A stretch of DNA of 5,038 nt. Source: Actinomycetes bacterium. GTDB lineage: Bacteria > Actinomycetota > Actinomycetes > Actinomycetales > Cellulomonadaceae. Where the stretch lies: the NCBI GenBank assembly GCA_023389455.1, contig JAEWEJ010000351.1, forward strand, positions 1 to 5,038, given 5' to 3'. Made by a program: the position numbers and the translations under genes. Shown in pieces: positions 1-4,644 of the stretch (within the stretch, counting starts at the first letter, position 1; every line of letters begins with the position of its first letter). The notes below the pieces were generated by a model. That model had not been told where the DNA came from. It searched no databases and worked only from the letters and a program-made list of their open reading frames with translations.

Positions 1-500
1 CCGGCGCCGAGCACGTCGCCCGCCCGCAGCACGGCCTGCCCGGCCCGCACGTCGTCACCGCGGGGACGCACGTGGGCCCCGGGCGGCACGAGTCCGTCGA
101 CCCGCACCCGACGGGTGCCGCCGTCGGTGGCCTCGACGGGCAGGACTGCGTCGGCACCGTCGGGCACCGGTGCCCCCGTCATGAGGCGCACCACCGCCCC
201 GGGCGGCAGGCGGACCGCGCGGGTGTCCCCCGCCGGCACGTCGTCGGCGACGTCGAGCACCCCGCCGACCGCGAGCTCGGCGCTGCGCACCGCGTAGCCG
301 TCCATCGCCGAGCTGTCCCACGGGGGCAGGTCGACGGTGCTGCGCACGTCGTCGGCGAGCGCGCGCCCGCGGGCCTCGTCCAGCGGCACCGTGACGGTCG
401 CGAGCGGTCGGCCGAGCGCCAGCACGGCCGCCGCGTGCTCGTCGAGGCTGCGCACGACGCGCACGGGCAGGGCGGGCCCGGCGGGCAGGACGTCGGACAT
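1..500 (-). CDS. moeA: Molybdopterin molybdenumtransferase MoeA, N-terminal part (runs off left edge)
   Basis: MoeA inserts molybdenum into adenylylated molybdopterin to give active Moco, in the cytoplasm. Reading leftward from the ATG at 500-498, 166 complete codons are present; family members are about 400 residues, so the C-terminal part lies outside the window. Visible family motifs are DLPPWDSSAMDGYAV (residues 57-71), which is the MoeA N-terminal signature, MTGAPVPDGADAVLPVE (107-123), and an RPRGDDVRAGQ segment (145-155) typical of the end of the MoeA N-terminal region. No frameshift or stop is seen. The gene is divergent from moaA across 110 bp. Its start is supported by homology (few residues precede the first conserved block) and by a -10-like box 6 nt upstream; AGTAGG 8 nt upstream could instead serve as a ribosome binding site. 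Family identity is firm. Whether this is the only moeA copy in the genome cannot be told. Confidence 0.93.
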   Translation of the reverse strand, partial: MSDVLPAGPALPVRVVRSLDEHAAAVLALGRPLATVTVPLDEARGRALADDVRSTVDLPPWDSSAMDGYAVRSAELAVGGVLDVADDVPAGDTRAVRLPPGAVVRLMTGAPVPDGADAVLPVEATDGGTRRVRVDGLVPPGAHVRPRGDDVRAGQAVLRAGDVLGA

Positions 501-506
501 GGGCCC

Positions 507-512
507 AACCTA
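507..512 (-). promoter_or_regulatory. Putative -10 box for moeA
   Basis: On the minus strand TAGGTT (TANNNT class) is followed by 6 nt (GGGCCC) and then the moeA ATG, which would place transcription initiation at or next to the start codon. No convincing -35 TTGACA-like hexamer lies 16-19 bp further upstream. The same bases overlap AGTAGG, which resembles a Shine-Dalgarno sequence with an 8-nt spacer, so this is the most ambiguous of the four -10 boxes in the window. Confidence 0.4.
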
Positions 513-547
513 CTGCCGGGTCCCCACCGTGCCCGGCGACGACCGAG

Positions 548-555
548 GGTCGACC
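548..555. repeat. 8-bp palindrome near the middle of the moeA/moaA divergent region
   Basis: GGTCGACC is a perfect 8-bp palindrome lying almost at the centre of the 110-bp gap (501-610) between the divergent moeA and moaA starts. A second palindrome, GCCCGGGC, is at 581-588 near where a moaA -35 would fall. In sequence this GC-rich such palindromes are common by chance, so a regulator site is only a possibility. Nothing else is recognised in the gap: no gene, and no structured leader such as a Moco riboswitch. Confidence 0.2.
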
Positions 556-598
556 GTCCGACGCCCGGACCACCGGGGCTGCCCGGGCGATCCGTCCG

Positions 599-604
599 TA
601 TCAT
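599..604 (+). promoter_or_regulatory. Putative -10 box for moaA (leaderless type)
   Basis: TATCAT differs from TATAAT at one position and sits exactly 6 nt (CGCGGG) upstream of the moaA ATG at 611. With the usual distance from -10 to transcription start, the mRNA would begin at or next to the ATG. No Shine-Dalgarno-like purine tract precedes the ATG and no clear -35 box is seen, so a leaderless transcript is the simplest reading. Confidence 0.55.
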
Positions 605-610
605 CGCGGG

Positions 611-1660
611 ATGGGAGCCGTGAGCGGGACGGGTGCCACCCCGCGACCGGCGGGGGGGCTGGTCGACCGGTACGGCCGTGAGGCCACCGACCTGCGGGTG
701 TCGCTGACCGACCGCTGCAACCTGCGCTGCACGTACTGCATGCCCGCCGAGGGGCTGCCGTGGGCGCCCGACGACTCGGTGCTGACCGATGCCGAGGTCG
801 TGCGCGTGGTGCGGGTCGGCGTGGAGCTGCTGGGCGTCCGCGAGGTCCGGTTCACGGGTGGCGAGCCGCTGCTGCGCCGGGGGCTGGAGGGCATCGTGGC
901 CGCCACGGCGGCGCTGCGGACGGCCGACGGCACGCCGGTGCGCACCGCGCTGACCACCAACGGCCTGGGCCTCGACAAGCGGGCGCGGGCACTGGCGGAC
1001 GCGGGGCTCGGGCGGGTCAACGTCTCGCTGGACTCCTTGGACCCGGCGCGGTTCGCGGCGATCGCGCGCCGCGACCGGCACGCGGACGTGCTCGCGGGCC
1101 TGGCGGCCGCGGCCGCCGCGGGGCTCGCGCCCGTCAAGGTCAACGCGGTGCTGGTGCGCGGGGTGAACGACGACGAGGCGGTCCCCCTCCTGACCTGGGC
1201 GCTGGAGCACGGGTACCACCTGCGCTTCATCGAGCAGATGCCGCTGGGCCCCCACGGGTCGTGGCGCCGCGAGGACCTGGTCACGACCGACGAGATCCTC
1301 GACACCCTCGCGGCCGCGTTCGACCTGGTGGCCGAGCCCGCGGGGGCACGAGGGGGCGCACCCGCGGAGACGTGGTCGGTCGCGGGGCACCCGGGCGCGA
1401 CGGTCGGTGTCATCGGGTCGGTGACGCGACCGTTCTGCGGCGCGTGCGACCGCACCCGGCTGACGGCCGACGGCCAGGTCCGCAGCTGCCTGTTCGCCCG
1501 GGACGAGGACGACCTGCGCGGCCTGCTGCGCGGCGGTGCGGACGACGCCACGATCGCCGACGCGTGGCGCACCGCGATGCGCGGCAAGGCCGCCGGGCAC
1601 GGGATCGACGACCCGACCTTCCTGCAGCCGTCCCGGACCATGAGCGCGATCGGAGGATGA
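611..1660 (+). CDS. moaA: GTP 3',8-cyclase MoaA (radical SAM)
   Basis: MoaA is the cytoplasmic radical-SAM enzyme that converts GTP to 3',8-cyclo-7,8-dihydro-GTP, the first Moco step, with MoaC completing cyclic pyranopterin formation. The 349-residue product has the usual family length. It carries the N-terminal [4Fe-4S] motif CNLRCTYC (C36, C40, C43), the SAM-binding FTGGEPLLR segment (81-89), TTNG (115-118), NVSLDSL (137-143) and RFIEQMPLG (205-213). The C-terminal cluster ligands that bind GTP are C276, C279 and C293 (CGACDRTRLTADG followed by RSC). It ends in the conserved Gly-Gly (348-349), which the family needs for activity. The ATG at 611 is favoured by the -10 box 6 nt upstream; an in-frame GTG at 620 is a weaker alternative. 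The last codons contain the ribosome binding site of moaD, so the two genes form one transcription unit. All key residues are intact. Confidence 0.97.
   Translation: MGAVSGTGATPRPAGGLVDRYGREATDLRVSLTDRCNLRCTYCMPAEGLPWAPDDSVLTDAEVVRVVRVGVELLGVREVRFTGGEPLLRRGLEGIVAATAALRTADGTPVRTALTTNGLGLDKRARALADAGLGRVNVSLDSLDPARFAAIARRDRHADVLAGLAAAAAAGLAPVKVNAVLVRGVNDDEAVPLLTWALEHGYHLRFIEQMPLGPHGSWRREDLVTTDEILDTLAAAFDLVAEPAGARGGAPAETWSVAGHPGATVGVIGSVTRPFCGACDRTRLTADGQVRSCLFARDEDDLRGLLRGGADDATIADAWRTAMRGKAAGHGIDDPTFLQPSRTMSAIGG
1652..1657 (+). promoter_or_regulatory. Shine-Dalgarno sequence for moaD inside the moaA 3' end
   Basis: GGAGGA lies in the last codons of moaA. It directly abuts the ATG at 1657 (which overlaps the moaA stop as ATGA), leaving no spacer for that codon, but it is 5-6 nt from the in-frame GTG at 1663. 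This favours GTG 1663 as the true moaD start. It is the clearest Shine-Dalgarno sequence in the window, in contrast to the genes that begin transcription units. Confidence 0.65.
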
Positions 1661-1662
1661 CC

Positions 1663-1983
1663 GTGACCACCACGTCACCGCACGGCAGGGGACCGGGCAC
1701 GGGACCGGACACGGGCACGGGCGGCGTACCGGCCACCGTCGAGGTGCGGTACTTCGCGGCGGCGGCCGAGGCTTCCGGGTGCGACGTCGAGCGCGTGCCC
1801 CTGGCGGCGGGTACCACGGTCGGGGAGCTCCTCGACGCGCTGGGCGAGCGGCACGGGCCGGCGCTGCGCGACGTCGCGGCGCTCTGCGCGCTGCTGGTCG
1901 ACGGGGTGCTGCACCGTGACCGCACGGAGCGCCTCGGCACGCCGGACCGCGTCGACGTGCTGCCGCCGTTCGCCGGCGGCTGA
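1663..1983 (+). CDS. moaD: Molybdopterin synthase sulfur-carrier subunit MoaD
   Basis: MoaD is the small ubiquitin-fold subunit of molybdopterin synthase. Its C-terminal Gly-Gly is adenylylated and converted to a thiocarboxylate that donates sulfur to MoaE-bound precursor. From GTG 1663 the protein has 106 residues; ATG 1657 would add two. The ThiS/MoaD core begins near residue 26 with VEVRYFAAAAE and contains TTVGELLDAL (about 51-60), a VDGV turn (79-82) and the C-terminal VDVLPPFAGG ending in the required GG (105-106). Usual MoaD proteins are about 80-90 residues; the excess is a Gly/Thr/Pro-rich N-terminal tail (about residues 5-24), partly encoded by a 12-bp tandem repeat. The gene follows moaA with a ribosome binding site in the moaA end and so is probably co-transcribed. 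It converges on moaE, its partner subunit, with 4 bp between the stops. An alternative start inside the tail (GTA/GTC codons only) is not apparent. Confidence 0.92.
   Translation: MTTTSPHGRGPGTGPDTGTGGVPATVEVRYFAAAAEASGCDVERVPLAAGTTVGELLDALGERHGPALRDVAALCALLVDGVLHRDRTERLGTPDRVDVLPPFAGG
1689..1724 (+). repeat. 12-bp imperfect tandem repeat in the moaD 5' end
   Basis: GGGACCGGGCAC (1689-1700) and GGGACCGGACAC (1701-1712) differ at one base. They are followed by the degenerate half-units GGGCAC and GGGCGG (1713-1724). The unit length is a multiple of three, so copy changes keep the moaD frame; it encodes GPGT, GPDT and GTGG-like residues in the non-conserved N-terminal tail. Confidence 0.7.
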
Positions 1984-1991
1984 CGCGTCAG
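1980..1991. repeat. 12-bp perfect palindrome joining the moaD and moaE stop codons
   Basis: CTGACGCGTCAG is its own reverse complement. It contains the moaD TGA (1981-1983) and, on the other strand, the moaE TGA (1990-1988), with CGCG between. As a hairpin it has no loop of its own and no following T-run on either strand, so it is not a typical intrinsic terminator. Confidence 0.6.
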
Positions 1992-2437
1992 GCGCTGTTG
2001 ACCCACTCGTGCCCGCCGGCGGCGAGGTCCTGGCGCTTCCACACGGGCAGGTGCGCCTTGATCTCGTCGACGAGGAGCGCGGCGGCCTCGAACGCCTCGC
2101 GCCGGTGCGCCGCTGCGACCGCGACCCCCAGGGCGCACTCCCCCACGGCGAGCACCCCGACGCGGTGCACGCACGCGACCGCCTCGACCTCGGTGCGGGC
2201 GACCACGTCGGCCACCACGCGGGCGACGACGGCCTGCGCGTCGGGGTGCGCCACGTACTCGAGCCCCGTGACGCCCCGACCGCCGTCGTGGTCCCGCACG
2301 ACGCCCGCGAACGTGACGACGGCGCCCGCGGCGTCCCCGCCGACGGCACCGGCCAGCGCGCCCACGTCCACCGGGTCGGCCGTGACCAGGGCGAGAGCGA
2401 CACGACGGGCCGGGACGTGCGGACGGGGCGTGCTCAC
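1988..2437 (-). CDS. moaE: Molybdopterin synthase catalytic subunit MoaE
   Basis: MoaE is the large subunit of cytoplasmic molybdopterin synthase, a MoaD2-MoaE2 heterotetramer that converts cyclic pyranopterin monophosphate to molybdopterin. The 149-residue length matches the family. Motifs seen: FAGVVRDH (43-50), corresponding to the conserved FxGxVR, LEYVAHP (59-65), HRVGVLAVGE (91-100), AHRREAFEA (110-118) and VDEIKAHLPVWKRQ (123-136). K127 and K134 in the last motif match the two catalytic lysines of the family, and HEWVNSA is the usual kind of C-terminus. I chose the GTG at 2437 because conserved sequence begins shortly after it and a TACGCT -10 box lies 6 nt upstream. The frame stays open upstream to about 2578, but that extension is Arg/Gly-rich and runs into the opposite gene. 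Unlike the common moaDE order, moaE is on the strand opposite moaD and has its own promoter. Confidence 0.94.
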   Translation of the reverse strand: MSTPRPHVPARRVALALVTADPVDVGALAGAVGGDAAGAVVTFAGVVRDHDGGRGVTGLEYVAHPDAQAVVARVVADVVARTEVEAVACVHRVGVLAVGECALGVAVAAAHRREAFEAAALLVDEIKAHLPVWKRQDLAAGGHEWVNSA

Positions 2438-2443
2438 CGGGCC

Positions 2444-2449
2444 AGCGTA
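2444..2449 (-). promoter_or_regulatory. Putative -10 box for moaE (leaderless type)
   Basis: On the minus strand TACGCT (TANNNT class) is followed by 6 nt (GGCCCG) and the moaE GTG. No purine-rich ribosome binding site precedes the GTG. No -35 consensus is seen; the expected -35 position falls inside a GC inverted repeat (2459-2478, 8-bp arms with a 4-nt loop) of uncertain meaning. Confidence 0.5.
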
Positions 2450-2550
2450 GGCGCGCGGCGCGCGGCCGCCGCCGCGCGGTCCACCGGACCGTCCCACCTC
2501 GCCACCGCGTCTGCGGCTCTCGCCGGCCCGATCACCCGCATCTGCGGCAC

Positions 2551-2566
2551 CGTGCACGTACGATCG
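2551..2566. promoter_or_regulatory. Overlapping palindromes over the regulator promoter, candidate operator
   Basis: Three small perfect palindromes overlap here: CGTGCACG (2551-2558), CGTACG (2557-2562) and CGATCG (2561-2566). Together they cover the -10 box of the HTH/Mop gene. A dimeric regulator bound here would block RNA polymerase, so autorepression is conceivable. There is no experimental or comparative support in the window, and the same palindromes are not repeated at the other three promoters. The rest of the 133-bp gap (2438-2570) shows no gene. Confidence 0.25.
2559..2564 (+). promoter_or_regulatory. Putative -10 box for the HTH/Mop regulator and mod operon (leaderless type)
   Basis: TACGAT (TANNNT class) is followed by 6 nt (CGACCC) and the GTG at 2571. 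No Shine-Dalgarno sequence and no clear -35 box are present. This would be the promoter for the regulator-modA-modB-modC operon, divergent from the moaE promoter, with about 110 bp between the two -10 boxes. Confidence 0.5.
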
Positions 2567-2570
2567 ACCC

Positions 2571-2966
2571 GTGCCCACCTACCGCGTGTCCGAGGCGGCG
2601 ACGCTCCTGGGCGTCAGCGACGACACCGTGCGCCGGTGGATCGACTCGGGGCGTCTCGACGCGACGCGCGCGGCCGGCCACCGCGAGGTCGACGGCGTCG
2701 CCCTGGCCCACCTCGCGCAGGAGCTCGGGGCCCAGCCCGAGCCGGGCGGCGAGCGGCGCTCGACCCGCAACCGCCTGCGGGGCATCGTCACCCGCGTCGT
2801 GCGGGACACCGTCATGGCGCAGGTCGAGATCCAGGCCGGCCCGTACCACATCGTGTCGCTGGTCAGCCGGGAGGCGGCCGACGAGCTCGGCCTGGAGCCC
2901 GGGGTGGTCGCCGTGGCGTCGGTGAAGGCGACGGACGTCGCGGTCGAGCACCTCGAGGCGCGGTGA
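2571..2966 (+). CDS. HTH (excisionase/MerR-type) plus Mop/TOBE domain protein, probable molybdate-responsive regulator
   Basis: This is a 131-residue two-domain protein. Residues about 3-50 form an excisionase/MerR-like DNA-binding domain: YRVSEAATLLGVSDDTVRRWIDSGRL is the helix-turn-helix, and AAGHREVDG follows as the wing. Residues about 64-127 form one Mop/TOBE molybdate-binding domain, with STRN (64-67; SARN in typical Mop domains), SLVS (96-99), LGLEPG (106-111) and VKATDVAV (118-125). The Ser/Arg and Lys-Ala positions match the oxyanion-binding residues of Mop proteins. By inference it senses cytoplasmic molybdate and adjusts transcription of the mod operon, and perhaps of the divergent moaE. 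It differs from E. coli ModE, which has a LysR-like winged helix and two Mop units. It could instead be mainly a molybdate storage protein. Its TGA overlaps the modA GTG by 4 bp. The GTG start is set by the promoter and by the N-terminal HTH. Confidence 0.85.
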   Translation: MPTYRVSEAATLLGVSDDTVRRWIDSGRLDATRAAGHREVDGVALAHLAQELGAQPEPGGERRSTRNRLRGIVTRVVRDTVMAQVEIQAGPYHIVSLVSREAADELGLEPGVVAVASVKATDVAVEHLEAR

Positions 2967-3808
2967 CGGTGCGCCGTCGCCCGTCGGCACCGGGGCGCAC
3001 CGACGCACCGGGGCAGGCCCTCGCACCGGCGCGCACCCTCGCGGTCGCCCTGGCCCTGGCGGCGCTCGCCGGCTGCGCACCGGTCGACGCCCCCGCCGCG
3101 GCCCCGGGCGGCGTCACCGGCCACGAGGAGCCGGCCCTGGACGGCACCCTGGTCGTCCTGGGCGCCGCGTCGCTCACGGACGTGCTGACCGACCTGGCCG
3201 GCGTCCTCGAGGCGCAGCACCCGGGCCTGCAGGTGAGCACCGCCTTCGGGTCGAGCGCGACCCTGGCCGCGCAGGTCGTGGCCGGCGCGCCCGCGGACGT
3301 CCTGGTGACCGCGAGCCGGGCGACCGCCACCACCGTCACCGACGTGGTCGGCGGGGAGCCGGTGGTCGTCGCGACGAACCGCCTCCAGCTCGCCGTGCCC
3401 GCGGGGAACCCGGCGGGGGTCACGTCGCTCGACGCCCTCGCGGACGGCGACCTCACGATCGCGCTGTGCGCACCCGAGGTGCCCTGCGGCGCGGTGACGC
3501 AGCAGGTCCTCCGGCGCGCCGGCGTCACCGCAGCACCCGACACCCTCGAGCGCGACGTGCGCGCGGTGCTCACCCGGCTCAGCCTCGACGAGGCGGACGC
3601 GGGGCTGGTCTACCGCACCGACGTCCTCGCGTCCGACGGTGCGGTCGAGGGCATCGACCTGCCCGCCGCCGTGGACGTGCCCACCGACCACCCCGCGCTC
3701 GCGCTGCCGGGAGCGTCGCACCCCGACGCGGCCGCCGCGTTCGTCGCGCTGCTGCAGTCGCCGCAGGGCCGTCGGGCCCTCGCGGACGCCGGCTTCGGCC
3801 TGCCGTGA
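2963..3808 (+). CDS. modA: Molybdate ABC transporter substrate-binding lipoprotein ModA
   Basis: ModA is the extracytoplasmic molybdate (and usually tungstate) receptor that delivers the oxyanion to ModB. The 281-residue product has a basic N-terminus (RRR at 4-6), a hydrophobic stretch (about 25-37) and the lipobox LAGC with C38, so it should be a membrane-anchored lipoprotein. The periplasmic-binding-protein fold follows: LVVLGAASLTDVL (63-75), where S70 matches the first oxyanion ligand; TAFGSSATLAAQV (93-105); GAPADVLV (108-115); ATNRLQLAVP (137-146); CAPEVPCG (169-176); and ADAGLVYRTD (211-220), where Y217 matches the conserved ligand. FGSSA replaces the commoner FGSSG. GTG 2963 overlaps the regulator stop as GTGA; GTG 2969 is an alternative. 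A weak GAGG lies at 2955-2958. The frame is open far upstream, but that part is the shadow of the regulator gene and lacks ModA features. It is co-transcribed with modB and modC. Confidence 0.95.
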   Translation: MTVRRRPSAPGRTDAPGQALAPARTLAVALALAALAGCAPVDAPAAAPGGVTGHEEPALDGTLVVLGAASLTDVLTDLAGVLEAQHPGLQVSTAFGSSATLAAQVVAGAPADVLVTASRATATTVTDVVGGEPVVVATNRLQLAVPAGNPAGVTSLDALADGDLTIALCAPEVPCGAVTQQVLRRAGVTAAPDTLERDVRAVLTRLSLDEADAGLVYRTDVLASDGAVEGIDLPAAVDVPTDHPALALPGASHPDAAAAFVALLQSPQGRRALADAGFGLP

Positions 3809-4644
3809 CGGGGCGGACGCGAGCGCGGGTCACCGCGTCGGCCGGGTCACGCGCGCTGGTCGCGCTGGCCGGGGTGGGCGTGGCCGTGCTCGTGCTGCCG
3901 CTGCTCGCGCTGCTGCTGGCGACGCCCTGGACCGACCTGCCCGCGCTCGTCGCGGATCGCGCGGTGCTGCAGGCGCTGCGCCTGTCGCTGGCGACCGCCA
4001 CGTGCGCGACGGGTGTGTCGCTGCTGCTCGGCGTCCCCCTCGCGTGGGTGCTCGCGCACGACGACCGGCGCGGCGCGTGGCTGCTGCGCGCGCTGGTCAC
4101 GGTCCCGCTCGTGCTGCCCCCGGTGGTGGGTGGCGTCGCGCTGCTCCTCCTGCTGGGACGGCGCGGGCTGCTCGGCGGGGTGCTGCACGCGTGGACGGGT
4201 GTCACCGTGCCGTTCACGTCGGTGGCCGTCGTGCTCGCGCAGGTCTTCGTCTCGCTGCCGTTCCTCGTCCTGTCGGTCGAGGGGGCGCTGCGCGGCACGG
4301 ACCCGCGCCGGGCGCAGGTCGCGCAGACGCTCGGCGCGTCTCCCGCGTACGTGCTGCGCCGCGTGACGCTGCCCGCCGTCGCACCGGGCGTCGCGGCGGG
4401 TGCCGCCCTGTGCTTCACCCGCGCCCTGGGCGAGTTCGGCGCGACCGTCACGTTCGCCGGCAGCTTCCCCGGGACCACGCGCACCATGCCGCTGGCCGTG
4501 TACCAGGCGATGGACGCGGCACCCGAGCAGGCGGTCGCGATGTCCGTGCTGCTGCTGTGCCTGTCCGTGACGGTGCTGGTGGCGCTGCGAGGCCGATGGC
4601 TCGGCGGGCTGCCGCGCGCGGGCGCGGCCCGGGGGTCACGATGA
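3805..4644 (+). CDS. modB: Molybdate ABC transporter permease ModB
   Basis: ModB is the homodimeric inner-membrane channel of the molybdate importer. The 279-residue protein has hydrophobic segments at about 16-40, 56-84, 92-117, 135-158, 193-206 and 244-262, fitting a binding-protein-dependent permease. Family sequence is clear: LRLSLATATCATGVSLLLG (58-76), VPLVLPPVVGGVALL (100-114), the coupling-helix region GASPAYVLRRVTLPAVAPGV (177-196) and the ModB-typical FTRALGEFGATVTFAG (204-219). In the EAA loop the Glu-Ala pair is replaced by Gln-Val (Q171-V172, then A173 and G177), a departure from consensus in the ModC-contacting loop. GTG 3805 overlaps the modA TGA as GTGA, and there is no separate ribosome binding site, so translation is probably coupled to modA. 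Upstream open sequence in this frame is a shadow of modA. The Arg-rich C-terminus ends in an ATGA overlap with modC. Confidence 0.95.
   Translation: MTGRTRARVTASAGSRALVALAGVGVAVLVLPLLALLLATPWTDLPALVADRAVLQALRLSLATATCATGVSLLLGVPLAWVLAHDDRRGAWLLRALVTVPLVLPPVVGGVALLLLLGRRGLLGGVLHAWTGVTVPFTSVAVVLAQVFVSLPFLVLSVEGALRGTDPRRAQVAQTLGASPAYVLRRVTLPAVAPGVAAGAALCFTRALGEFGATVTFAGSFPGTTRTMPLAVYQAMDAAPEQAVAMSVLLLCLSVTVLVALRGRWLGGLPRAGAARGSR

Noticed and set aside
501..610. Moco riboswitch upstream of moaA or moeA
   Set aside because: The gap is short, the -10 boxes lie 6 nt from the start codons, so no leader RNA would exist, and no conserved riboswitch core was recognised.
179..1678. A 499-codon open frame on the minus strand covering moaA and the moeA start
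   Set aside because: It is an antisense shadow caused by very high GC. Its translation is Arg/Gly/Pro-rich without any recognisable domain, and it lies opposite a gene with intact catalytic motifs.
1980..1991. Palindrome at the moaD/moaE junction as a bidirectional intrinsic terminator
   Set aside because: A loopless 12-bp palindrome without T-runs is too weak to call a terminator, so it is listed only as a repeat.
2459..2478. GC inverted repeat (8-bp arms, 4-nt loop) as a terminator
   Set aside because: It lies between divergent gene starts, where no transcript ends, and has no T-run. Such repeats are common in DNA of this composition.
2438..2578. N-terminal extension of moaE to an ATG near 2578
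   Set aside because: It would overlap the regulator start and the promoter region, and it adds only low-complexity Arg/Gly sequence. The -10 box and family length support GTG 2437.
1916..2962. The open frame that extends modA far upstream
   Set aside because: The upstream part overlaps moaE and the regulator and shows no ModA features. The signal peptide and lipobox fix the real start near 2963.
2579..3721. Long minus-strand open frames opposite the regulator and modA
   Set aside because: The translation is compositionally biased (Arg, Gly, Val, His) with no family motif. The plus-strand genes there are certain.
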